Shown in pieces: positions 29,301 through 39,560 of a stretch of DNA of 64,000 nt (its first letter is position 1; each line of letters begins with the position of its first letter). Source of the stretch: Forficula auricularia. Its lineage: Eukaryota > Arthropoda > Insecta > Dermaptera > Forficulidae. The stretch spans positions 15,236,789 through 15,300,788 of the forward strand of contig JALMQS010000153.1 in assembly GCA_024734495.1 (NCBI GenBank), in the 5' to 3' direction. The notes below the pieces were generated by a model. That model saw only the letters and a program-made list of their open reading frames with translations. It searched no databases and was not told the DNA's origin. The translations under genes were made by a program, and so were the position numbers.

Positions 29301-31204
29301 TAGATGAAATCATCATACTGGGGAATATTGATTTGGTATTTAATTAAAATTTAATTCTCGTATCGTTTTAAGATAATTAACTCTTTTTCTTTTACTTATT
29401 CAATGGATTTTTAATTTGCTTTTGTTATTTATTGGAAAAATATGTTTTATATTAATAGTTTATTCTACAATAGTAAGGGGTGTTTATTTTGTAAATCGGA
29501 TAAAAATCGTTTTCATTTTAAATATTCGCAAGTAATATCGATCGCAATCGTGAGAATCAAAATATCTATTTGAAATTGTTTAGTCACTATTAATTTTTTC
29601 AACTCTAATTTCATCATTTCAAAATTGTAAATTATGTTTTTATTGCATAAATATTTTATAGTATATATGAATAATATAGTGTAACTATATCAAAATATTT
29701 GGGTTAAAGCAACGAACAGAACAGAACACAATTATTCAAAATCTATACTTCAAAACCTAAAACACGAGTGAATATTTATTTTAGAATAGTTTTAGTGTGA
29801 TTAATGTAATTTTCTTATAGTTATTGAGTTTTCAATTTATTTTTGTTATTTTATCATATTTTATAGCTCGTGTGTTTTTTCTTATATTTTCTATCATATA
29901 TCTTTGTTAAAAACACAATTATATTCAGATTTTCTACCACAAAACAGTAAACGAATGGATATTTTCTATTATTTAACTAATCGTTTGCGTCTACTAATAA
30001 TACTTTATTTATTTATGCACCAAGAAAGGCAAAAATTTTGAACTTAACAAAGTACCAGATGGTTTCATAAATTATTTGGTTAATTCTATTTACATTTTAA
30101 TTTTATTTGAAACTTTCTTCTTTTCTTTTTCTAATAGAGAAATTTATATATATTGTTAAAGGGGTGATTTTTAAAAATTCTAAATTTCACAATTTAATCA
30201 TATAATTAATTGACTTCGACATGCGAGATTCGTAGTTAATATCAATCGAAATAAATATCAAAAGTATTTTATCGATATAAAACTTTTATTTCCTCATTTC
30301 AAAATTCATTTCTTAATTTACTATCTATAGGTATTGAAAATACATCTATTGAATGATATAAGCGGTATCACTTATAAAAATTTTCATATTCCTATTTTCA
30401 ACTTAATAGATCAGAAATTCGGTTTTTATAACCTTTTATTTTTTTACACTTTAATTTCGTCATTTCCAAATTTATTTGATTGTATATCAATGCATATTTT
30501 CAACATCATATTATGATAAATAGTTTGTATATTATATATTTGCGTTAAAGTAACATACGCAACACAATTATTCTCATTCTGTACCTCAAAAACATTTATC
30601 CTAATCATATCTAGTAGTTATTATCAATTTGAACTTCTTATTTAGATTTTTATTCTACACTCGTTGTAGCAGAATCTTATACTTATTCATTGGATTTTCA
30701 ATTTGTTTTTGTAATTTATTGGAAAAATTACACTATACTAAGAATTAATTCTATCATATTCCTTAGGTGTTTTTTAAAAGCGAATAAAATTGTTTCGATT
30801 TTAGATATTAGCAAGTAATATCGATCGCACGTTTGATCTGGGGTACGTTCGTAATATTAAATTAAAACGTGTTAGTCGCTATTTTTTATTTATATATATC
30901 TAGATTTTATTACTTCAAAATTTATTTGACTTTACTTCATTTATTTAATGTACCTATATTTTCTACATGATACGGATAATAATATATTATATATTTGGGT
31001 TAAAACAACGAATTCCACACATTTATTCAGATCCTTTCCTATTTTGTTACACTATGATTTCTTCATTTCAAACTTTTTTGAATATAATATGATTGAATAA
31101 AAGATTTCACTGTCGATGGTAACAGAATTGTTTTTATTTTAGGTTAAAAACAAAATAAAATGAGAGAGTCTTCTGTTTTTAAATAAAATAATTTTTAATT
31201 ATTT

Positions 31205-31250
31205 CTAGAGACTATAGTTTCGAAGGCATTGCCTTCATCATCAGTCCATC
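31205..31250 (-). ncRNA. Hammerhead ribozyme motif, left arm (intact core letters)
   Basis: Read on the - strand the segment has CTGATGA, then a bulged T, a 6 bp stem GAAGGC/GCCTTC with loop AAT, then GAAAC, TATA and GTC. This fits a type I hammerhead with a very short stem III (A-U plus C-G closed by a TATA loop) and cleavage expected after the C of GTC. Stem I can pair at least 4 bp (ATGGA side with TCTA side). The extra T between the CUGAUGA box and stem II is unusual and may lower activity. No self-cleavage can be shown from sequence alone. Confidence 0.6.
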
Positions 31251-31461
31251 ACAAATATTTCAAATTAGTTACAAATTAAGACCCATACATAGAAAATTTT
31301 GAAAAATATATAATGTCTCCCTCTTCATGTTTCTTCTTAAGAGATTAAAATATAACTTATATTCCAATCTCTCAAGAAGAAACATGAAGAAAAAGACATT
31401 ATATATTTTTCAAAATCTTCCATGTACAAATCTTAATTTGTAACTAATTTGAAATATTTGT

Positions 31462-31508
31462 GATAGACCGATGATGAAGGCAATGCCTTCGAAACCATAG
31501 TCTCTAGA
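31462..31508 (+). ncRNA. Hammerhead ribozyme motif, right arm (core base changed)
   Basis: Inverted copy of the motif at 31205-31250. Stem II (GAAGGC/GCCTTC), GAAAC and GTC are kept and the stem III loop reads CATA. The first box reads CCGATGA where the other arm has CTGATGA. That changes a strictly conserved core U of the hammerhead, so this copy is predicted to be inactive. Confidence 0.5.
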
Positions 31509-33210
31509 AATAATCAAAAATTATTTTATTTAAAAAACAGAAGACTCTCTCATTTTATTTTATTTTTAACCTAAAATAATATGATTATTTTATTGAATAA
31601 TTCTTACATTATATGGGTAATAAATAGTAATGGATGGATTTTTCTCTTTTTATATATAAAATTCATTTGTAATATTTTCAGTTTATATCATTCTTTATAA
31701 ATTCTACTTTTACCATTTATCGGATTTTATTATTATTATATTATTATTTTTTATTGGTTTTTTTATTAATTGATTTCGTCATTTCAATGTGTATATCGTT
31801 ACAAAAACTATTGCATATTAGTTCTATTAATATTTATATATTTATTCATAAAAAGTACATTTTTTACGAAAATTATTTATACCTATATTTATTCATTGGA
31901 TCTTTTTTAACAACACAAATTAGAGGGGACGATATAATTAATGTATCGTAAATTATTAGATTAATTTTCTTTGTAATTATTTAAACATCTATGAATGATT
32001 TTTCCCTTTTAATTTATCATTTTTTTTTTTATTTTTTTTAATATTTATATTTTTTGTTTATCATCATATTCTTTATTAATTTCTTTTTTGAAATTTTTTT
32101 TTTATATCCGCAATTATTTTTTTACCGCTTGATTTCGTCATTTCAAAATTTATTTGCTTGCATTATCATTATTATTTCCTACTTTAGTTTTTAAATTATA
32201 TATTTGGGTTAAAGCAACGAACGCCACACAATTATTCAGATTCTCTACTTCAAAACCTTACAGGAAATCATACGGGCAAATATTAATTTGGTTCTTATTT
32301 GGGATTTAACTTTCGAACCGTTTTAGCATCATAAATAAACTCTTTTTCGTTTACTTATTCAATGGATTTTCAATTTAATTTTCATATTTATTGGAAAAAT
32401 CTGTCTTATACTAAAAGTCTATTCTACCATAGTAAGGGGTGTTTTTTTAAAATTCGTTTACATTTTAGATGTTCGGAAGTAATAACGACCATAATCGTGG
32501 ATTTGAAAAAAACCTTTTTACTTTTATTTTGATTTTATAATTTCAAAGTTTTTTCGATTCTATATAATTTATCTATTGTATATTTTATACATCATATAAA
32601 TAATAAATAATAGTTTGTATATTATATTTGTGGGTTAAAGCAACAAACCTAACACATTTATTCAGATTCTCAATCTCAAAAACATATCCTAAGGGGAAAA
32701 GATACGAGTAAATATTAATTTGTTCTTATTTAGAATTTTATTCTACTATATAATCGTTTTAGCATAATTAACTATTATTTTACTTATTCATTGAATTTTT
32801 CATTTGTTTTATTCTTTAGTAAAAAAATATACGTTATACTAAGAGCTTATTTTATCATAGTTCTAAGGGATGTTTTATTTAAATCGGATAAAATTCGTTT
32901 CCATTTTACATGTTCGCAAGTAATATCGATCGCAATCTTGAGTTTGGAAAAACTTTCATGATATTAAACTAAAACATATTAGTCCATATTTTTTACACTA
33001 TGTCGTCATTTCAAAATTTATTGATGGTATATTATTATTTATTGTATAGGTACCTTATAAGGATAAAATAATTTCTATATCATATGTAAATTTGAATTAA
33101 AGGAATGAACGGAAAACAGTTATATATGTATAGTATCGAGATACTCTACCATAAAACCTCATAAGTATATTTTTCGATAATTAATTATATTTATTCATTA
33201 GATATATTTA

Positions 33211-33345
33211 ACCTACGTCTCCACCCTCTCACTTGATCAACTTTTCCTTCTCTTCGGTAATGCAAGGGTCTTTCGAGATCCATAGAGGCTGCAGATCTTA
33301 CTGGTCTTGCATTCGATTGCATTAAAAAAAAAAAATAAAAAAATA
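33211..33345 (+). mobile_element. Small A-tailed retroposed fragment inside satellite 1
   Basis: About 113 bp of balanced composition ('acctacgtctccaccctc' to 'cgattgcatt') ends in an A-rich tail from 33324. It interrupts a satellite-1 unit between 'gatatattta' and 'cgtgaaattttatttg'; corresponding units near 10.77 and 12.57 kb lack it. One + frame is open from the left edge to a stop just before the tail. This is what the 3' end of a non-LTR retrotransposon or a retroposed RNA would look like. The family is not recognised and no clear target-site duplication was seen. Confidence 0.5.
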
Positions 33346-33799
33346 ATATTCGTTTTTCGTGAAATTTTATTTGTAAATACTTAATTCCTGTAAATATATA
33401 TCGGCAGAATTTTTACTTTTTCATTTTATTGGAAACTATGTTAGCCGAATTATTCTAACTTTCTACCCTAAAACCAAAGGTAAGGTCACCCATCATTAGT
33501 CAATGTAATATTTTTACATTTTGATTTCCTATTTTCAAAATACATTTTGTAATTCAATATGTATATCGAATAATATCTCAATGATTTGGGAGGAATTTTT
33601 CCTTTTCATTTATAAGGTAAAATATTTTTTTTAATATTCCTTTTTTAGTTTATCATCATATTCTTTATTAATTTATGTGTTTAGAAATTTTATTTTTATA
33701 TCCGCAATCATTTTTTTTACACCTTGATTTCGTCATTTCAAAATTTATTTGCTTGCATTATCATTATTATTTTTTACATTAGATAGATAATAGTTTTTC

Positions 33800-33802
<3 letters not shown>

Positions 33803-33877
<75 letters not shown>
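33803..33877. repeat. (TA)n microsatellite, ~75 bp
   Basis: Pure TA dinucleotide run replacing the short 'attatatata' found at the same place in other satellite-1 units, directly before a 'gggttaaagca' landmark. It is a local expansion in one monomer. Confidence 0.95.
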
Positions 33878-33879
<2 letters not shown>

Positions 33880-35292
33880 GTTAAAGCATGGGATACAATT
33901 ATTCAGATTCTCTACTTCAAAATCATATCTTATTGATTTAGGAATTTATTCTCCAATTGTTTTAGCATAATTAAATCTTTTACTTGTTGACTGGATTTTT
34001 AATTTGCTTTACTTATTTATTAGAAAAATATGCGTTATACTAAGAGTTTATTCTACCATAGTAAGGGGTGTTTTTTAAAATCGGATAAAATTCGTTTCCA
34101 TTTTAGATGTTCGCAAGCACTATTATTTTTTCATACGAGTATTTTATACCTTATATGGATAAAATAATGTGTATATTATGTATTTAGGTTAAAGCTACGA
34201 ACACTGTTATATGTATCATCATATCGATGTTATTAGCCCCAAAACCGCACAAGTATATTTTTTCGATCATTATTTATACCTATATTTATTCATTAGATCC
34301 TTTTTAAATATAATAATAATTAGATTGCGAACAATATTTATCATGTTCCGTAAATTAATAGTTGTATATCGGCAGGATTTTTATTTTATTTTTTTCATTT
34401 TATTTGAAATTATGTAATTTATGTTTTCGTGACTTAGAATTTGTTAATTTCATCTAAAATTCGAAATTTTCGAGGGGTTAATTATAATTTATTTTTTTAC
34501 GAAATATTAAATTGTAAATTATATTGCTTTCATGTTTTTCTCTTTTAATAGATTTGTAATATTACTCCAAATTTTTTGCGGTTTCTTAGAAAGAATTACC
34601 ATGAGGATTTGTTTTTTACCATAGTATTAATTTTTTGTTTAGTTTATAGATATTTTCTAGTCAATCATTCATTCCAGTCGTGATTGTGGAAATATTTTCT
34701 CTTTTATACCTTTGAAAAAATAATATCTATTGGTCTCTTTTTTTTTTATTTTAACCTTTGATTTCACCATTTTAAATTTACCATCAAATTAAATTCTAAT
34801 TTGTATAATAATAAATACTTTTTCTAGTACCCATATCATTTTTTTTATTTTATATCTTATATCTATTATAAATTGTTTGAATATCATAGAGTTAAAACAA
34901 GGAACCCAATAAAACCTTAATTATCCTATTAAAATTATTTACCGCAAATCCATAATTAAAGAAAAAATAATCATCAAACATGTTCGTTCAGGGTAAAAAT
35001 TATAAAAAAATAATTTGTTTTTAATGGGAAATTATACTCAATATTAGTTGGAATTTTTTAATTGAAATGTTTTACATTCATATTCGTTTAAATTTGTTGA
35101 AAGAATATTATTTATTATCAGGCTATTATAACCGTGATATTGGATTCGGAGATATATATATATATAGGAATTACCCGATATTAGATTTTATAGTTTATGT
35201 TATATATTGTTCTATTTTAGGATTTCAAAATTAAAATTTTTCTATTAATCCTATAATAAAGCATTTAAATATACGTCACGTTAAAAGAAATA

Positions 35293-36646
35293 TTTTTAAA
35301 ATATTTACTACTATTTGCGATTTTTTATATTTATTTTTGAATCAAAAATTTTCTTCCAATAATAGTTTAAATAATATTTATTCAAAATTAAACCGCAATA
35401 AATTATTTAAAAGAGGGCTTATTCACTATTACTTATAATTAACGAATATATTAATAAAAAACCTTTTTATTAAATTTTAAAATTTTAATTATATATATTT
35501 TGACCTGGAAATTAATATTTTTAATTGTCATAATTTATGTATGATAGTATTTTCCTCATTATATACTAGTACTATGTACTATCTGATTTGGAAAAATAAA
35601 TTATATAAACATAAATTTGGATATGTCCTGAATATTTATTAAAATAAAATTTTTCTATAAATTCGTTTCAACATTAAATACGAAATTATTGGTAAATTAC
35701 GAACTTATATATATTCATTCATTGAAGAAAACTTTTTAATGGTAAATTGTATTTCTATTTAATGTTTCGCATGGCATATTAAAAATTTCCTTTTATCTTA
35801 ATGTAATCGTGATTTAAAATATTCATTCGGGATTATTATTATTTTCAAATGTATTACTACTTCGAGTTAATAATTATAACGAGTTTTCCATTCTATTTTA
35901 GAGAATTAAAATTCATTTATTTCGATTAATCTTAGAGTAAGTATTTATAACTGTTACTTGTAATGATTTGTGTATTTTTAAAATATTTACTACTAACTAT
36001 TTGCGATTTTTTATATTTATTTTTGATTCAAAAATTTTCTTCCAATAATAGTTTAAATAATATTTATTCAAAATTAAACCGCAATAAATTATTTAAAAGA
36101 GGCCCTATTCACTATTTCTTATAATTAACGAATATATGAATAAAAATCCGTTTTATTAAATTTTAAAATTTTAATTATATATATTTTGACCTGTAAATTA
36201 ATATTTTTAATTGGCATAATTATTGTATAATAGTATTTTCCTCATCATATAGTCGTACTATCTGATATCATTTTGAAAAATAAATTATATAAACATAAAT
36301 TTTGATATTTCCTGAATATTTATTAAAATAAAATTTTCCTATAAATTCGTTTTAACATTAAATACGAAATTATTGGTAAATTACGAACTTATATATATAT
36401 TCATACATTGAAGAAAACTTTTTAATGGTAAATTGTATTTCTATTTGACCTTTTGCATGGCATATTAAAAATATCCATTTATCTTAATGTAATCGTGATA
36501 TTTAAAATATTCATTCGGGATTATTATTTTCAAATGTTTTACTACTTCGAATTAATAATTATAATGAGTTTTCCATTCTATTTTAGAGAATTAAAATTCA
36601 TTTATTTCGATTAATCTTATAGTAAGTATTTATAACTGTTATGATT
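35293..36646. repeat. Two-copy tandem duplication, ~680 bp unit
   Basis: 35293-35973 and 35974-36646 align almost throughout: 'tttactactatttgcgatt', 'aaaccgcaataaattattt', 'ttttgacctg', 'tattggtaaattacgaactt', 'ttcattcgggattattatt', 'cgattaatctta'. Differences are mostly single bases and short indels, so the duplication is recent relative to satellite 1. No gene was seen in it. Confidence 0.85.
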
Positions 36647-36649
36647 TAC

Positions 36650-37470
36650 TGACCAAAAAGTCATTACCAAATTTTTAATACCTTTACGGTTGTTCTTATG
36701 ATTTTTCAATATTTATTTTTTATTAATTTATTTTGTTAAAATCATTTTATTTGATCCAAGTGTATTTCGGTTGTTTTGTTTATTGTTAACTTTTTATTCT
36801 TGATACTCTGTATAGAATTTTGTTTCTGGCCAAATGGTAATAAGCCGAGAACATCAAAATAATATTAAAAAAAAAATAATAAAAATTAGGGATATTTATG
36901 ACTTCATTCATTTATAGAGAATTATTATTATCAATTTGATATTTTCGATAATATAATATAGGTATTTTTGTAATTCCATATATAACTTTTCTCATTCGAC
37001 CTCGTATTAGGGAAATGAAAATAGGTTATTAATATATTTTAATATATTAATATATAATAAGTATTTAAAATCTGGCTTCCAAATAAAAATACAATTTAAG
37101 GGATTTGTAATCTTGAAATATTATTTTCATCAAAATTTTATTCTTATATAACCAACATTTGTGTATTTTCTTAGTTATACCATCGTATATTGACAAATTT
37201 GAAATTGCCCTATCTTGTAATAGGTTAATACTCGTACACTTAAACAACTGTTTTATTTTTATTTACTTTTTTGCATATATTATAAATAGATTGTATATTA
37301 AATAAATATATTTAAGTAGCGAACCCAATAGAATTATATTTAGATTCATTACCAATGAGTTTAAGGCACTAAGCCAAAACATAAGCGATAGGGGGGGGGG
37401 GGTAATCAGTGAATATTTAAGGGCGCACATATCAAAAGCAATTTCATAATATCAATAGCATTTAATTAAC
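36650..37470. other. AT-rich spacer, no gene seen
   Basis: Apparently single-copy AT-rich DNA. It includes a 12-base G run at 37391-37402. A satellite-1-like fragment may be present near 37270-37330 ('agcgaacccaatagaatta'). Nothing else was recognised. Confidence 0.5.
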
Positions 37471-37471
37471 G

Positions 37472-37690
37472 AGCCAGAGATATCAAAATAGACACAAACA
37501 AAGCTTTTATATCAATATAAATGACATTAAAATTATATTATATTGCGGTCTTTAGTACAACTTCTACCAGCTAAGATAATATTTTTCAAACTTCTTTTCT
37601 AATAGTAGAATATATCTCTATTTTTATATCATTTTTTTTTTTTTTGGGTGGGGGGGGTTCGAAATTTTAAATATTAGCATTTAGATGTTT
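37472..37690 (+). repeat. Flanking repeat, left copy (beside satellite 2)
   Basis: This shares 'agacacaaacaaag', 'atcaatataaat', 'tttagtac', 'taccagc.aagataatattt' and 'cgaaattttaaatatt' with 42452-42665, in the same orientation. The two copies sit near the two ends of the satellite-2 array, about 5 kb apart. Such an arrangement can arise when a unit that includes the repeat was duplicated before the array expanded between the copies. Confidence 0.65.
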
Positions 37691-38299
37691 TGCGAATAAA
37701 ATATACTTTACTATGATTTTATTGTTGTCAATCTGAACCAGATAGAATTTTACTTTACATTAACATGAAATATATGGTACGTTTTGAACGTGATTATATC
37801 TCAGATACATAATGAAATTTTAATTTTTCAGTTTGTTTTTGCTTAATATTAAAAGTATGTCATATTTAAAATAGGTATTTATTAATGCGATTAAACTGAT
37901 AAGAATAATTATTCACAAGTTACTTTTTGAAATTTCTATTTTAAAAATTGAATTACTCGATAATTATTATTTATACCTTGTATTAGATTTCAATAATTCC
38001 TATCAATTATTATTTGTTTAGCTTACTTAGTAAGAATTTCGAATGAAATTATTTTTCTTCCTTCAAAGTTACCATATTTCAAAGAGGTATTTTCAATGTG
38101 AAAATTTAAATAAGATTAATTATTCGCAAGTCACTTTTTGATTTTTCAATTGTAAAAATTGAATTACTCGATTATTATTATTTATACCTTGTATTATGTT
38201 TTCGTGTATTAGATTTCAATAATTCCTATCAATTATTATTTGTTTAACTTAGTAAGAATTAAGAATGACATTATTTTTCTTTCTTCAAATTTACCATAT

Positions 38300-39560
38300 T
38301 TCAAAGGGCTATTTTCAAATGTAAAAATTTCAATTAGATTAATTATTCGCAAGTCACTTTTTGATTTTTCAATTGTAAAAATTGAATTACTCGATTATTA
38401 TTATTAATACCTTGTATTATGTTTTCGTATATTAGATTTCAATAATTCATATAATTTAATATTTGACAAACTTGGAAAAAATTTCCAAAGAAATTAGTTT
38501 TCTTTTTTCAAATTTACCATATTTCAAAGGGATATCTTCAAATGTGAAAATTTCAATTAGATTAGTCGCAAGTCACTTTTTTTCCCCATTGCAAAAATTG
38601 AATTACTCGATTATTATTATTTATACCTTGTATTAGATTTCAATAATTCCTATCAATTATTATTTGTTTAATTTAGAAAAAAATTTAGAATGAAATTATT
38701 TTTCTTTCTTCAAATTTACCATATTTCAAAGTGGTATTTTAAAATGTGAAAATTTCAAAAAGATTAATTATTCGCAAGTCACTTTTTGATATTTCTATTG
38801 TAAAAATTGAATTACTCGATTATTATTATTTATACCTTGTATTAGATTTCGATAATTCCTATCAATTATTATTTGTTTAACTTAGTAAGAATTTAGAATG
38901 ACATTATTTTTCTTTCTTCAAATTTACCATATTTCAAAGGGCTATTTTCAAATGTAAAAATTTCAATTAGATTAATTATTCGCAAGTCACTTTTTGATTT
39001 TTCAATTGTAAAAATTGAATTACTCGATTATTATTATTTATACCTTGTATTATGTTTTCGTATATTAGATTTCAATAATTCATATAATTTAATATTTGAC
39101 AAACTTGGAAAAAATTTCCAAAGAAATTAGTTTTCTTTTCAAATTTACCATATTTCAAAGGGATATCTTCAAATGTGAAAATTTCAATTAGATTAGTCGC
39201 AAGTCACTTTTTTTCCTCATTGCAAAAATTGAATTACTCGATTATTATTATTTATACCTTGTATTAGATTTCAATAATTCCTATCAATTATTATTTGTTT
39301 AATTTAGAAAAAATTTAGAATGAAATTATTTTTCTTTCTTCAAATTTACCATATTTCAAAGTGGTATTTTAAAATGTGAAAATTTCAAAAAGAGTAATTA
39401 TTCGCAAGTCACTTTTTGATATTTCTATTGTAAAAATTGAATTACTCGATTATTATTATTTATACCTTGTATTAGATTTCGATAATTCCTATCAATTATT
39501 ATTTGTTTAACTTAGTAAGAATTTAGAATGACATTATTTTTCTTTCTTCAAATTTACCAT
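38300..39560 (+). repeat. Satellite-2 trimer duplication (~630 bp unit)
   Basis: The monomer carrying the variant 'gacaaacttggaaaaaattt' occurs at about 38465 and 39097, and the following 'ttttccccattgca'/'ttttcctcattgca' variant also recurs about 630 bp apart. The two three-monomer blocks (about 38300-38930 and 38930-39560) are nearly identical, so this is the youngest exchange product in the array. Confidence 0.8.

Larger units (their letters stand above)
31084..31586. mobile_element. Inverted-repeat insertion with hammerhead motifs (Penelope-like end pair?)
   Basis: The insertion (31095-31575) is bounded by an 11 bp direct repeat 'ataatatgatt' at 31084-31094 and 31576-31586. The related unit at 23440-23520 has one such sequence and no insertion, so it shows the empty site. 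Inside, arms of about 210 bp (31137-31346 and 31366-31576) are inverted copies with few differences around a 19-base loop; about 40 unpaired bases precede the left arm. Each arm contains a hammerhead-like core. Hammerheads at the ends of Penelope-like retroelements, and inverted or truncated copies of them, are established; assignment to that group here is inference, because no reverse transcriptase is present. Confidence 0.7.
8560..35050. repeat. Satellite 1: long degenerate tandem array, monomer ~0.45-0.6 kb
   Basis: A landmark of the form 'gggttaaagcaacgaacgc' followed by 'aacacaattattcagattct' recurs dozens of times, for example near 8626, 9221, 9706, 10171, 11206, 12012, 13060, 14194, 14654, 15110, 15586, 16038, 16518, 16978, 20573, 21377, 21825, 24900, 29250, 30542, 31006, 32206 and 32632. 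Between landmarks the same modules return in fixed order: 'gaatattgatttggtt', 'ttttattctagaatcg', 'tctaaggggtgtttt', 'ttccattttagatg', 'ttcgcaagtaatatcgatcg', 'atttcgtcatttcaaaattt', 'atggataataaat'. Copies vary in length and sequence, and about 17.3-19.7 kb and 25.6-27.4 kb are the most eroded. No reading frame is conserved over a whole monomer. Higher-order organisation is listed separately. Confidence 0.88.
29220..35050. repeat. Right copy of multi-kilobase duplication inside satellite 1
   Basis: Partner of 21.8-26.3 kb. Besides point differences it carries three features missing from the left copy: the inverted-repeat insertion at 31095-31575, the A-tailed fragment at 33211-33345, and the long TA microsatellite at 33803-33877. 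The final part (34.4-35.05 kb) matches 25.65-26.3 kb, including 'atgttttcgtgacttagaa' and the 'cgaggggttaatta' block. Confidence 0.7.

Noticed and set aside
9990..35050. CENP-B box in satellite 1 (TTCG...CGGG form)
   Set aside because: The box TTCGCAAGTAATATCG does not match the required positions of the 17 bp CENP-B box.
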